Source of the DNA: Pseudomonas sp. NFACC02
GTDB lineage: Bacteria; Pseudomonadota; Gammaproteobacteria; Pseudomonadales; Pseudomonadaceae
Direction: 5' to 3'
Length of the DNA: 64,000 nt
NCBI RefSeq assembly: GCF_900110765.1
Contig: NZ_FOEO01000013.1
Location: forward strand, 62,001-126,000
Shown here piece by piece: positions 39,529 through 48,557 of the stretch (its first letter is position 1; each line of letters opens with the position of its first letter). A program made the position numbers and the translations under genes. The notes below the pieces were generated by a model. That model did not search any database. It was not told the DNA's origin and worked only from the letters and a program-made list of their open reading frames with translations.

Positions 39529-39640
39529 ATCCATAATTAATTGTCTTTGAATGTATAAATAAGCATTTTTGTTTCGGTGTGCCGGTCAGCAAAATGAGCC
39601 GCAGCAGTGCCTGCTGTCATAACAAGATCGGAGAACTCAA

Positions 39641-40846
39641 GTGAACCAAGTCCTGAACATAGATCACACCAAGCCAGTCGGACCCCTCGCCGGGATCACT
39701 GTGCTTGATCTCAGTGCCTATATAGCCGGGCCGTATGGTTGCTCGCTGTTGGCCGATCAGGGCGCCACCGTCATCAAAATCGAGCCGCCAGCAGGGGACA
39801 ACCTGCGCAAGTACCCTTCCACGCTGCCTGGTGAAAGTCGTGCGTTTCTCGGTGTAAACCGGAGCAAGACCGGTGTTGTGTTGGACCTCAAGACAGCAGA
39901 AGGGCTCGAAGTGCTGCGCACGTTGGTACGAAGCGCAGACGTGCTTGTGCACAACTTTCGCCCCTCGGTTCCAGCGCGACTGGGTATCAGCTTCACCGAC
40001 TTGAACCCCATCAACCCCCAGTTGATTTACTGCGCCGTCACCGGCTACGGGACTCATGGTCCTCTGAAGAACAAGGCTGGTTACGACCAGATCCTGCAAA
40101 CCATGACCGGCATGTGCTCGGCTCAGGCTAAACCAGACAGTGCTCCTGAAATTCTTTATGGCTCCATTGTGGATTACTACGCTGCGGCCATGGTGGCTGG
40201 CGCGGTATCTTCCGCACTGTATGAGCGTGAGCGTTCCGGTCAGGGCCAGGAAGTGGGTGTTTCGCTGCTGCGTAGCGCCCTGGCTATGCAGTCTGCCCGG
40301 CTAATCTGGGCCGAGGGTGAGCCTCAGGAGATTGATCGCGACATGCGATCTGGCGGAATTACCGGTATCCATCCTACCCGCGAAGGCTATTTGTATGTTT
40401 CAGCCAACACGCCGCATTTCTGGCAGGCCTTGTGCGAAAAGACCGGCCTGCAACATCTTTTCTGCGACGAACGTTTCGATACCGTGCGTAAGCGGGCAGA
40501 GCAGTATCGTGTCATCGTTCCTCAGTTGCACGAGGCTCTCAGCCAGCACTCCGCGCTGGAGTGGGAGGCCATCTTCGGTGAAGAAGTGCCATGCGCCGCT
40601 GCGCGTCGGGTTGATGAAATGTTCGATGATCCTCAGTGCCAGGCGGAGGAGCTCATTACCGAGTTCGAACACCCCACAGTGGGCCGCTACCGTGGCTTCA
40701 CCCGTGCGGCCACCTTCAGCCGCACCCCTGGGCGCACGCCGTTCGCAGCACCGCAATTCGGTGCCGATTCCGAGCGCGTTCTGGCTGCAGCTGGCTTCAC
40801 CGCTGAGCAGATTGCCGAACTGAAGGCGAAAGGTGCTGTGCTGTGA
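39641..40846 (+). CDS. Class III CoA-transferase (CaiB/BaiF family)
   Basis: A 401-residue family III CoA-transferase. Seen: AYIAGPYGCSLLADQGATVIKIEPP (CoA-binding N-terminus), FLGVNRSKTGVVLDLK, VHNFRPSVPARLG, and the likely catalytic aspartate Asp178 in GSIVDYYAA. It starts at GTG with GGAG 7 nt upstream. Context (2HCT transporter, CitE-like lyase, LysR) suggests it moves CoA from succinyl-CoA or acetyl-CoA to malate, citramalate or a related acid before cleavage. Substrates cannot be read from sequence. Confidence 0.85.
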   Translation: MNQVLNIDHTKPVGPLAGITVLDLSAYIAGPYGCSLLADQGATVIKIEPPAGDNLRKYPSTLPGESRAFLGVNRSKTGVVLDLKTAEGLEVLRTLVRSADVLVHNFRPSVPARLGISFTDLNPINPQLIYCAVTGYGTHGPLKNKAGYDQILQTMTGMCSAQAKPDSAPEILYGSIVDYYAAAMVAGAVSSALYERERSGQGQEVGVSLLRSALAMQSARLIWAEGEPQEIDRDMRSGGITGIHPTREGYLYVSANTPHFWQALCEKTGLQHLFCDERFDTVRKRAEQYRVIVPQLHEALSQHSALEWEAIFGEEVPCAAARRVDEMFDDPQCQAEELITEFEHPTVGRYRGFTRAATFSRTPGRTPFAAPQFGADSERVLAAAGFTAEQIAELKAKGAVL

Positions 40847-41186
40847 GCGGCATCGAAAGGGGGGCGGGTTCATCAAACGCCGATTTTGAACAGGTTAGGC
40901 CAAATAGCAGGCCATTTTTTTGATCAGATGCGATCCAGATAGAGCGGCTTCTTCTTGACCTCAAATCTTGCTGTTGGTCGGACAATGAGATTTTTGGATC
41001 GCTTGGCCATTGAGCCGCGATGGTTGAGACCGATTGGGCACGACAGTTTCGGGCATCTACATTTCGCTATCTATAAGCCGAGGACGCGCGCCTTTTGCCG
41101 CATGGGCGGAAGCCGGACTAATCACGCAAGATGGGATGCCCTGGCCCGTATGATCCCACCGCCATTCGGTGTCGCGGGGCGGCCTT
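40847..41186. other. Intergenic stretch, no gene supported
   Basis: About 340 nt between convergent genes. Open frames here have no ribosome site or family resemblance. It may contain decayed sequence upstream of a former toxin locus, but nothing is recognisable. Confidence 0.5.
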
Positions 41187-41660
41187 TTAGGCGCTGTCGT
41201 CGAGGCCATGCATGTGGGCCACAACGTGCATAAAGACCCAGGCATCACCCTTTTCGTACGTCTCCGGCGCTTCGCTGCCGCCGAGAAACGGGTAGGGATT
41301 CGGGATGTAGATCTGATTTTCAGCAAGGGGGCCCAGATGCCTGAATAACTCGGCGACGTGATCCGAATTCAGAACATACAGTTCGAACCCCGGCTCGTTC
41401 AGTACCTCTGCTTCGAAATCTTCGACTGCCAAGTGGCTTCCGTACGACTTGGCCGCGCACTTGAAAGGGTGCAACACTAGGTACTCTGAGTCGTGGGGGT
41501 TGCGAAGAAAGAAATGGCCGAGGCTTGAGTAACCAACAACCTCGGTGTGGTTCGGGAAGCTGGCGGCCCACGCGCCTAGATCGCTCGAGGGTCGAATCGA
41601 AAACAGTGTGTAGAGAATAGGTCCGGATGGTTTTCCGAATATTTTGGATAAAAATCCCAC
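41187..41660 (-). CDS. Orphan immunity-like protein (DUF1851/Tdi1-like)
   Basis: A 157-residue soluble protein, GTG start with AGGGG 6 nt upstream. The pattern SLGHFFLRNP..YLVLHPFKCAAKSYG, FE.EVLNEPGF and the closing YPFLGGSEAPETYEKGD resembles the C-terminal DUF1851 domain of T6SS immunity proteins such as Tdi1. No DNase toxin or VgrG gene is near, so it would be an orphan immunity gene. The family link is from remembered pattern, not alignment. Confidence 0.5.
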   Translation of the reverse strand: MGFLSKIFGKPSGPILYTLFSIRPSSDLGAWAASFPNHTEVVGYSSLGHFFLRNPHDSEYLVLHPFKCAAKSYGSHLAVEDFEAEVLNEPGFELYVLNSDHVAELFRHLGPLAENQIYIPNPYPFLGGSEAPETYEKGDAWVFMHVVAHMHGLDDSA

Positions 41661-41857
41661 GATGACCCCTTAAATTGAGCGCTTAGTAGCAAGAACGCGC
41701 TTGTAAATTTCTGTGGTTGAAAACGAGAGGCAGCTATATTCGATTTGGCGAATTGCCGCACATCTCGTCGTAACGACTTTGAAATCGTCGTGGCTTGAGC
41801 CCGAAACGGCGCCTTGCTTGCACAGCCACATGCGGGTGCTCAGGCTGTTTAAGGCGA

Positions 41858-42436
41858 TTACCCTGCAACGTCCTGACGCCATTCCACCTCAAAGCGATAG
41901 TTGATATCCACCTTGCTGGCATCTACCGGCTCAGCGGTTTTGGTCAGTACAAATTCGAATGCCGGCTCGAAGTATTTATTTCGCAGAATTTCACCTGCCA
42001 GTACCTCCACTTCGTACCAACCATTCTCGACCTCAACAGTCGGCCTGTTTGTTTCCTCAAGACGCTCAAGCAACTCATTGAGATTGTCATCCGTGAATGC
42101 CTGCAAAATACGCCACGTGAACAAATGTATGCGACCGTGCTCCACGCGCAACGAATAACCGCCGCGACGATGCTGGACCCGACCTTCGTGCCGGGGCATT
42201 TCAGCTTCAACGCCGGCCAACGTGAAAACAACCGTGTAAGGATGGTTTTCCACACCGGCAAGAGGGATGAGGACGCCTTCAAGAACGGCCTTGTCGCCGC
42301 TTCCGTTGGACACAAACTCGCTAGCGAGATCGTCGGCAAGTTGATGCTCTTGCTTGAAGCACCTCAGCAGTTGAAGGTCACCGAGCAGGAAGTAGTCAAT
42401 CAAGTCATTAAGGACTTCGGAAAACATATACTGCAT
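41858..42436 (-). CDS. Hypothetical protein, possible orphan immunity protein
   Basis: A 192-residue acidic, soluble protein without signal peptide or membrane segment. AAGGATA lies about 9 nt before the ATG. I recognise no family. Its size, acidity and place next to another immunity-like gene and away from any core operon suggest the same kind of role, but that is context only. Confidence 0.45.
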   Translation of the reverse strand: MQYMFSEVLNDLIDYFLLGDLQLLRCFKQEHQLADDLASEFVSNGSGDKAVLEGVLIPLAGVENHPYTVVFTLAGVEAEMPRHEGRVQHRRGGYSLRVEHGRIHLFTWRILQAFTDDNLNELLERLEETNRPTVEVENGWYEVEVLAGEILRNKYFEPAFEFVLTKTAEPVDASKVDINYRFEVEWRQDVAG

Positions 42437-42593
42437 GAGTGGGTATCCTTGGTCTCACAGTGCCAGAGTAAATGCAGCCAGTCAGCGTTGTCCCTCTAAT
42501 CCATCTCCATCGCGTCATACTAGATTGACGTGCGCCCTAACGGCATTGGCATCCCCCGCTGCAATCATCAGTCTTAGACAACTGTCGCCTGAG

Positions 42594-43040
42594 TCAGGTA
42601 TTGCTCAAGCACATCACATGCGTGGCACGGTCCTGATCTGACCGCATAAAGCCACACCGCAGATAAAACGCGTCGCCGTCGGCGGTATCAGTGAAAAGGC
42701 ACACGCTTTGAAAGCGCAGTGTGGCGTGCGCAACAAGTGCCTTTACCAGCGTCTGGCCCACGTGATGCCGCCTTGACGACGCGCTGACATAGACGCGTCG
42801 CAACCTGGCCGTGTTCCCTTCGGCGTAGGGATCAACTGAAAGGCCTCCGATACCCACTAGCTTCTGGTTTAAATTAGCGGCCATAAGACATTCACCGGGG
42901 GCATTGAAGCGATTTGCTCCTGAGTTCCATTCGTCAATCAGGCGGGTAAGAAACCTGAAGCCTTCGCCAACCGCCTCTTTCTCCAGCACCCGAATCTGCG
43001 GGGGCAGATGGGTGATCAGTTGAATGTCGATCTGGCTCAT
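42594..43040 (-). CDS. GNAT-family N-acetyltransferase
   Basis: A 148-residue GCN5-related acetyltransferase. ECLMAANLNQKLVGIGGLSVDP forms strand 4, LRRVYVSASSRRHHVGQTLVKALVAHA carries the acetyl-CoA-binding R/QxxGxG-type loop (here RRHHVGQ), and FYLRCGFM ends the fold. Substrate unknown. It is a single gene, 79 nt before the SseB-like stop on the same strand. Confidence 0.8.
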   Translation of the reverse strand: MSQIDIQLITHLPPQIRVLEKEAVGEGFRFLTRLIDEWNSGANRFNAPGECLMAANLNQKLVGIGGLSVDPYAEGNTARLRRVYVSASSRRHHVGQTLVKALVAHATLRFQSVCLFTDTADGDAFYLRCGFMRSDQDRATHVMCLSNT

Positions 43041-43124
43041 GCATCATCCTTAATGGGGTCGAGACCTTTCTGGCGCTTACAAGGATTTTTCGAATGCATC
43101 GCCATCAGCAACGATTGATCTCTG

Positions 43125-43916
43125 TCACGCTTTGCCAAAGCCAAGCAATGAACTCAGCCAGCCTGCCGACTTCCGTTCATAGAAGGGTATGGTCTCCTTG
43201 AGGAAGTAATTGCTAAGGCCTGATTCCCCTTCTTGAACGCGACAGAGGTCAACGGGTTCGCCATCCGGAGCGGTATCTCCAACAACGTGACCGGCTTCGC
43301 GCATGACCCGTTCAAAATCTCCGTCCGCTTCAATACCGATGACGAGATGAGGCTTTTGATCTATCGATGCGTCATGCATCAATGCCAGAAATGCACGTTT
43401 TACGTTGCGATGTTTGGCGAGCAACTGAGTGAGCGAGTTGACCATCCGGGACGGGTATTGCGACGGTTGTCCGAGCAGCACTTTCGTGTCTTTTTCAACA
43501 GTGCGCTGCATCGGCTTCTGGCCTATCTCGCCTGAGAGCAAATGCCGCACTTCCTCCGGCAAAAACTCTTTCCCGTAAGGGGACTTTGGATTGAGGAAAA
43601 GAGGGGCGCCCAATGTGATTTCAAACAGCGATCTGGCCGGAATCTCTACGTAGGACTCCTCGCGATCTATGGATCCTTGCAGGGTTTGCAACGAAGAAAA
43701 AAACGGAATGACAGCGGAGCCGTCAGCCTTGTGCCAATTCGCGATGCTGATGTTGCTACCTGCTTCGAGTGTGACATGACCTTTGCCAGTCCCAGCAGTG
43801 CCAAGCACATAGACGGTGGAGTTCAACAGCGTCTTGAAAAAGTCAGGTCGATGGGCCGGCTCATCCGCCGCCAGCCTGAGTGATTGTTCGAGGGCGTTTT
43901 CTTGCTGGGTATCCAT
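43125..43916 (-). CDS. SseB-family protein (enhanced serine sensitivity type)
   Basis: A 263-residue soluble protein with two parts: an SseB N-terminal domain (about 20-135: DFFKTLLNSTVYVLG, IPFFSSLQTLQGSI, RSLFEITLGAPLFLNPKSPYGKEF) and an SseB C-terminal domain (about 145-240: PSRMVNSLTQLLAKHRNVKRAFLALMHD, LVIGIEADGD). Molecular role of the family is not established; E. coli SseB affects serine sensitivity when overexpressed. Several ATG codons are possible at the start; I chose MDTQQENAL. A functional link to the D-serine enzyme 6 kb away is not supported. Confidence 0.78.
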   Translation of the reverse strand: MDTQQENALEQSLRLAADEPAHRPDFFKTLLNSTVYVLGTAGTGKGHVTLEAGSNISIANWHKADGSAVIPFFSSLQTLQGSIDREESYVEIPARSLFEITLGAPLFLNPKSPYGKEFLPEEVRHLLSGEIGQKPMQRTVEKDTKVLLGQPSQYPSRMVNSLTQLLAKHRNVKRAFLALMHDASIDQKPHLVIGIEADGDFERVMREAGHVVGDTAPDGEPVDLCRVQEGESGLSNYFLKETIPFYERKSAGWLSSLLGFGKA

Positions 43917-43949
43917 GATATCCATCCGTGGTTCCATCAAAAATGACAA

Positions 43950-44458
43950 AGATTGAGCTCAACGGCGCGTAGTTTTTCACGACATCGTGAAAACAGGAAG
44001 GACAGGCGGCTAATGAATCTGAAGCATGAGAGTCACCCTGGACGGACTTGTGAGAGCTCCTGCCTGGCCGTGGTGGACGAAGAATCAAGTGCAGTTCGTT
44101 CCTGCCTCCCGTCACCCAATGGCTCGAACCGCCGCCCACAGGACTCGGCGGCCCCATTCCTGCAATCCCGAACCCGCCCCGTCGCCACTGACCACCCAGG
44201 GCACCGACACCGTGTTAATCCAGCCTGACCAATTTTCTGAAAGTGGAGGCGACAGCCAAAACATTGAGTTTGCGAAAAACCGCCTCATCGGCGCGGCCAC
44301 CTTGACGAAACTGCGTTCCGGCCTAGCATCCCCTACTGGATGCAACGGCTCCGAAGCAGGTGATGCTGGTTACTCTTGAAAATGGCTGGAACCGTCAATA
44401 TTGCCCCGTCGTAGAGCCGTGAAGCGGGCTTCATGGCCATGAACTGGAGGATTAGTGT
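43950..44458. other. Intergenic stretch, no gene supported
   Basis: About 510 nt between divergent genes. Short frames on both strands lack ribosome sites and family patterns. I see no repeat, tRNA or terminator. Confidence 0.5.
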
Positions 44459-44950
44459 ATGACGAAGCACGCGCTATCAGAACCAGACTCCGCTTTTAAA
44501 CGTTTCCGGGTGCAATGGGCTCTGATGAATGCTTATGAGAGGTTTGAGCAGATAGTCGTTGTCGCCCTGAGTCTTATCATCGCCAGTGTGATTCTCATGG
44601 CGATGCTCCAGCTTTGCAGGCGTCTGGCTCCGATGCTGATGTCGGGGGCAATCGATCCACTTGACCATGAAGTGTTCCAGTCAATTTTTGGCTCGATCTT
44701 TACTGTTTTGATTGCGCTGGAATTCAAGCATTCGATCATTCGCCCAGCGCTACGGCGTGACAGCATCGTTCAGGTGAAAACAGTTTTGCTGATCGCTCTC
44801 TTGGCGCTCAGTCGCAAGTTCGTGATTCTGGATTCGACGACTACACCGGCCGCTACCATCGCTGCGTTGGGTTTCGCCACCTTGGTGCTAGGCATCGTGT
44901 GCTGGTTGCTCGGCAAACAAGTTGGCAGTTCAAAGATTGATGGTGAGTAA
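44459..44950 (+). CDS. PsiE-family membrane protein
   Basis: A 163-residue inner-membrane protein with four helices (about 31-52, 75-95, 105-121, 129-150). The YERFEQIVVVALSLIIASVI and FGSIFTVLIALEFKHSI segments are typical of the phosphate-starvation-inducible PsiE domain. Function unknown. No Pho box was recognised upstream. Confidence 0.78.
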   Translation: MTKHALSEPDSAFKRFRVQWALMNAYERFEQIVVVALSLIIASVILMAMLQLCRRLAPMLMSGAIDPLDHEVFQSIFGSIFTVLIALEFKHSIIRPALRRDSIVQVKTVLLIALLALSRKFVILDSTTTPAATIAALGFATLVLGIVCWLLGKQVGSSKIDGE

Positions 44951-45167
44951 ATAGATATGCGGTTACGCGGTTGACCTGCTGAAGCCGAACAGAGGCAGCT
45001 GCAATGGGTGTCTGCGTTCGGAGGTCTGGTTTTGATATGGGTTTGAGCGCACGCCGTGGCGTGAGCTTTCTGTCGGGGCCCAATCGCCGTCCACGGGCTC
45101 GCATTCATCACCGCCAACGAGTCCAACACCGGCTAAAGCGAATGATATCGACGTAGAGGGGCAATGA

Positions 45168-45737
45168 ATGCGAACGATCGTTCAATGGGACAGTTGGGAA
45201 GGGAACGGGGTCGATCATTGCTCCTTCGTCAAAAACGCCGACTCGTTCGTTATCGAAGGCGTCGTCATTGGAAACCGATCCGAAGGTTACGCTGCGCATT
45301 ACCATGTTCGTGCCGATAGCGATTTCTACACGCGGGAAGTACGCGTTGAGTTCGTCGGTGGCCCACGCCTGCATCTCTTGGCGGACGGCAAGGGAAACTG
45401 GTTCGATATGATCAGCGGACATCCCGTGCCGAGCCTGGCGGGATGTCTGGATGTCGACATCGCCGCAACGCCTGCCACGAACACGCTTCCCATTAAGCGG
45501 CTGGCCCTTAAGGAGCAAGCGACCCACGATATCCTCGTTGCTTATATACCGCTGGCTACCGGTATCGAGTGCGACCTCGTTCCTCGGGTAATGACGCAAA
45601 ACTATACCTGCCTGATCCTGGGTAAACGATATCGTTACGAGAGCACTCCAAACGGTTTCACGGCTGAACTCCAAGTCGATCAGTACGATGTGGTGCTCGA
45701 TTACCCTGAAATGTTCCGTAGACGTCAGAGCCTGTAA
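45168..45737 (+). CDS. Putative glycolipid-binding protein (PA1994/DUF1089-like)
   Basis: A 189-residue soluble all-beta protein. VQWDSWEGNGVDHCSF, EGVVIGNRSEGYAAHYHVRADSDFYTR and LDVDIAATPATNTLPIKRL match the family of P. aeruginosa PA1994, whose fold resembles the lipoprotein carrier LolA/LolB. Ligand unknown. A single gene with no co-directional partner. Confidence 0.8.
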   Translation: MRTIVQWDSWEGNGVDHCSFVKNADSFVIEGVVIGNRSEGYAAHYHVRADSDFYTREVRVEFVGGPRLHLLADGKGNWFDMISGHPVPSLAGCLDVDIAATPATNTLPIKRLALKEQATHDILVAYIPLATGIECDLVPRVMTQNYTCLILGKRYRYESTPNGFTAELQVDQYDVVLDYPEMFRRRQSL

Positions 45738-46194
45738 TCATTCCGAGCAGGGTAATTGCTGCGTGAATCAACACAGCAAGTGCAGCTAATGTCGTTTTCT
45801 GACCTCCTGGACTGAGTCTCTAACGCGCCCACTTGATCCAGAGCGGGGACCGCCGGCGCAAGCTCTGGTGAACAAGCGCGCTAACCGCACGAATCTGGCA
45901 GACCAACCCGCTGATTAAGCAGCTCTTTCCACTGAAACTAGATTGCACCCTGGTTTTTTTTCAATGGCAGGTAGCGTAGGTCAAACTGATCAAAGGTCAT
46001 CAGATTGCCCCTGATAAGTGCGCGATCAACGTATTTAGTCGTCCGCGTGATGCTCTTTTATGGGGCCCTTGCACCGCCGTCGTGCTATGAGTTTTTGCGA
46101 AAGCTTGGCTCTAAAACGGTCACTTGTTCGCTTTTTTTTGTACTCCTAGGATGAAGCTACGACCCCATCCAGCCATCTAACAGGCGTGCAAATA
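45738..46194. other. Intergenic stretch before the MFS gene
   Basis: About 450 nt without a supported gene. The last 150 nt are richer in A and T and probably hold the MFS promoter. The first part may be remnant sequence at the edge of the catabolic unit; no repeat or IS end was seen. Confidence 0.5.
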
Positions 46195-47430
46195 ATGAGA
46201 ATTAGAAAAGCACTGAACAGTCCCATCCTGGTATTTGTTCTGTTGTATCTCGGTTACGTCATTTCCTACATTGATCGTTCGGCCATTTCCTTGGCGTTGT
46301 CGCACATCGGCAAAGATTTTCATCTGGGGCCCGCGGAACTGGGCGTAGTACTGAGTGCGTTTTACCTAGGCTACGCCGCCATGCAGATTCCCGGCGGCTG
46401 GCTGTCGGATCGATTCGGCGCCAAGAAAGTGGTAATCATCTCGATCATCCTCTGGTCGTTGTTCACCCTGATGACAGGCCTCGCCTGGTCGCTAGCATCC
46501 TTGCTGGTGATTCGCTTTCTGTTCGGTTTGGGCGAGGGAAGTTACCCGTCGTCGGCGCTCAAGGGCGTTGCGGAGATCTATGCCCGCAAGGATCGGCCGA
46601 AAATGGCCAGCCTGATGATCTCCTCCAACTACACGGGCAGCTTTATCGCCCCGCTAATCATTGCACCATTGCTTCTGTGGTTGGGCTGGCGTGACGTATT
46701 CCTCGCCATCGGGATCGCCGGCATCTTGTTTGCCGTGCTTTACGCAGTGTTGGTCAAACGCCCTGAAGCTTATGGCAACTATCAGCCTGAGATCGGTGTG
46801 GCGGAGGGCAAGGCCAACACCAGGGATCTACTGCGAATGCCCTTGTTGTGGAAGATCGTAGCCATCTGGTTCGCGCTTGGCTTGGTCAATAAGGGGCTGG
46901 ATGCGTGGATGCCGATGTACTTGCTGACTGCCCGTGGCCTGGACCTCAAAACCGTTGGGCTGCTGGTGCCACTGCCATTCATCAGTGCAGCGATTGCCAC
47001 GGCCATAGGTGGCTGGCTGATGGTCAAGTACTTCGACGGTCGAGAAAAGTACCTGATGATTGGCAGTTGCCTGCTCTCCGGGATCTTTCTGTACGGTATG
47101 TATACGGCGCAGACTACCACCGAGGTCATCGCTTATCAGGCGGTGGTGTATTTCTTCAAATCTTTCGTGTTTGCCGCAGCGTTCGCGTTGCCGACCAAGA
47201 TTCTGGCGCAACGTCAGGTGGGCACCGCCATCGGCATGGTCAACTTCGGCGGGCAACTGGCCGGTTTCGTGTCGCCCATGGTCATCGGTTTCCTGGTGTC
47301 ATACTACGAGACGTACAACTCTGCCTTCCTTTTCCTGATCGGCGCCACGGCGGTGGCCACCCTTATCAGCCTTACGTTGAGTGCCAGCAAGATTCGGTCG
47401 GTGCAGCTAGCCAACGCCAACGAAGCCTGA
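46195..47430 (+). CDS. MFS transporter (anion:cation symporter type)
   Basis: A 411-residue carrier with 12 helices. The motif-A loop GGWLSDRFGAKKV is at about residues 64-76, with RFLFGLGEGSYPSSALKGVAEIY in helix 4, as in the ACS family that takes up organic acids such as D-galactonate and tartrate. It is 18 nt upstream of a LysR gene and leads a unit with an amidase and D-serine ammonia-lyase, so it may import the amide or D-amino-acid derivative they degrade. Confidence 0.87.
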   Translation: MRIRKALNSPILVFVLLYLGYVISYIDRSAISLALSHIGKDFHLGPAELGVVLSAFYLGYAAMQIPGGWLSDRFGAKKVVIISIILWSLFTLMTGLAWSLASLLVIRFLFGLGEGSYPSSALKGVAEIYARKDRPKMASLMISSNYTGSFIAPLIIAPLLLWLGWRDVFLAIGIAGILFAVLYAVLVKRPEAYGNYQPEIGVAEGKANTRDLLRMPLLWKIVAIWFALGLVNKGLDAWMPMYLLTARGLDLKTVGLLVPLPFISAAIATAIGGWLMVKYFDGREKYLMIGSCLLSGIFLYGMYTAQTTTEVIAYQAVVYFFKSFVFAAAFALPTKILAQRQVGTAIGMVNFGGQLAGFVSPMVIGFLVSYYETYNSAFLFLIGATAVATLISLTLSASKIRSVQLANANEA

Positions 47431-47448
47431 TCTTTACGGGAGACGCTC

Positions 47449-48441
47449 ATGGCCCGTACCCTCGGCAAGCCAGTTGGCAATGCAGTAAGCTCAACCGCTC
47501 ACAGGGCTGGGAAGTCATTACCCATGAGTGCTCGTACATTGAGTGAAACCGCCGTGCGCTACTTCCTGCAAGTGGTCAACAGCGGTTCCATCAGCGAAGC
47601 CGCCGTCCGCCTGCATGTGGTGCCCTCGGCGGTAAGCCGGCAGATCAGCCGCCTGGAAAGCGAGCTGGGTTCGCTGCTGTTTGAACGTCAGTCTCGAGGT
47701 GTCAGCCTCAGCCCGGCCGGCGAATTGCTAGCGGCCTATGCCCGACGCACCCTGCTCGATGCGGAGCAGGTCAGCCAGGATATTCAAGCCTTACGCGAAC
47801 AGTCCGAATCGTTGATCAGCATCGCCTGCACCGAGGGTTTTGCCTCGCATTGCCTACCGAATGCCATCGTCGGGTTTCGCAACAGCGGCGCGTCGAGCAG
47901 TTTTCGCATCGTGGTCGCCTCGGCGCAGGAAGTCACGCGCATGGTGCGTGAAGCAGAAGTGGATATCGGTTTCTCTTTCAGTCTGGGTGTCGCCAAGGAC
48001 ATCGGCGTGGCTTACAGCCAGCCGGCACCGATCCTTGCGGTGGTTGCGCCCCATCATCCGCTGGCTGCCAGTGCAACTCAATCGCTCATGAACGTGGTTA
48101 GGCACTCATTGGCCTTGCCAGGACCTGATACCACTATTCGCCAGTTGCTCAACGTCTATTGCAGCCGTGAAGGGCTGAATTATAAAAGTGTCCTGGACAG
48201 CGATCACCTGGAAGCCTTGCTGACATTTTGCATGTCCGGTGCGGCAGTAACGTTCTGTGGCGAGTTGTTTGTCCGCGAGCGTTTGCGTCAAGGTCAACTG
48301 GTGGCCCTTACCGTGCCTGAGATGTGTGGTGAAGAGCGCTCAATCGAAATCCAGACGATGGCGAAAAGGTCTCTGTCTGAACACATGCAAGCCTTCATTC
48401 AATACATGAAGTGCGTACTGCCGGATACGCATCAATTTTAA
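47449..48441 (+). CDS. LysR-family regulator of the amidase/DsdA unit
   Basis: A 330-residue regulator; wHTH AVRYFLQVVNSGSISEAAVRLHVVPSAVSRQISRLESELG at about residues 35-73, after an unusually long N-terminal tail of ~30 residues. The ATG at 47449 has GGGAG 8 nt upstream; M26 (MSARTLSET) is an alternative start that would give the usual length. It is co-directional with the MFS gene before it and the amidase after it. Confidence 0.87.
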   Translation: MARTLGKPVGNAVSSTAHRAGKSLPMSARTLSETAVRYFLQVVNSGSISEAAVRLHVVPSAVSRQISRLESELGSLLFERQSRGVSLSPAGELLAAYARRTLLDAEQVSQDIQALREQSESLISIACTEGFASHCLPNAIVGFRNSGASSSFRIVVASAQEVTRMVREAEVDIGFSFSLGVAKDIGVAYSQPAPILAVVAPHHPLAASATQSLMNVVRHSLALPGPDTTIRQLLNVYCSREGLNYKSVLDSDHLEALLTFCMSGAAVTFCGELFVRERLRQGQLVALTVPEMCGEERSIEIQTMAKRSLSEHMQAFIQYMKCVLPDTHQF

Positions 48442-48452
48442 TAACCGATCAT

Positions 48453-48504
48453 CACAACCGAAATGTTTAAAAGGCATAGCTGCCTTCTAAAAATGTCGGT
48501 TGTG
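48453..48504. promoter_or_regulatory. 52-bp inverted repeat upstream of the amidase gene
   Basis: Outer arms CACAACCGA / TCGGTTGTG are perfect, the middle 10 bases of each arm pair at 7 of 10, and the centre AGGCA-TAGC-TGCCT is perfect again. It sits between the LysR stop and the amidase start, 53 nt before the latter. No T run follows, so an operator or processed mRNA structure is more likely than a terminator. Confidence 0.65.
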
Positions 48505-48557
48505 CCTGCACATCCGCAATTTCTATATTGACCCCAGATTATTAGTTGAGAACCCTT

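Noticed and set aside
40955..41233. 92-residue frame between the CoA-transferase and the immunity-like gene
   Set aside because: No ribosome site, no family resemblance, and it overlaps the better-supported minus-strand gene.
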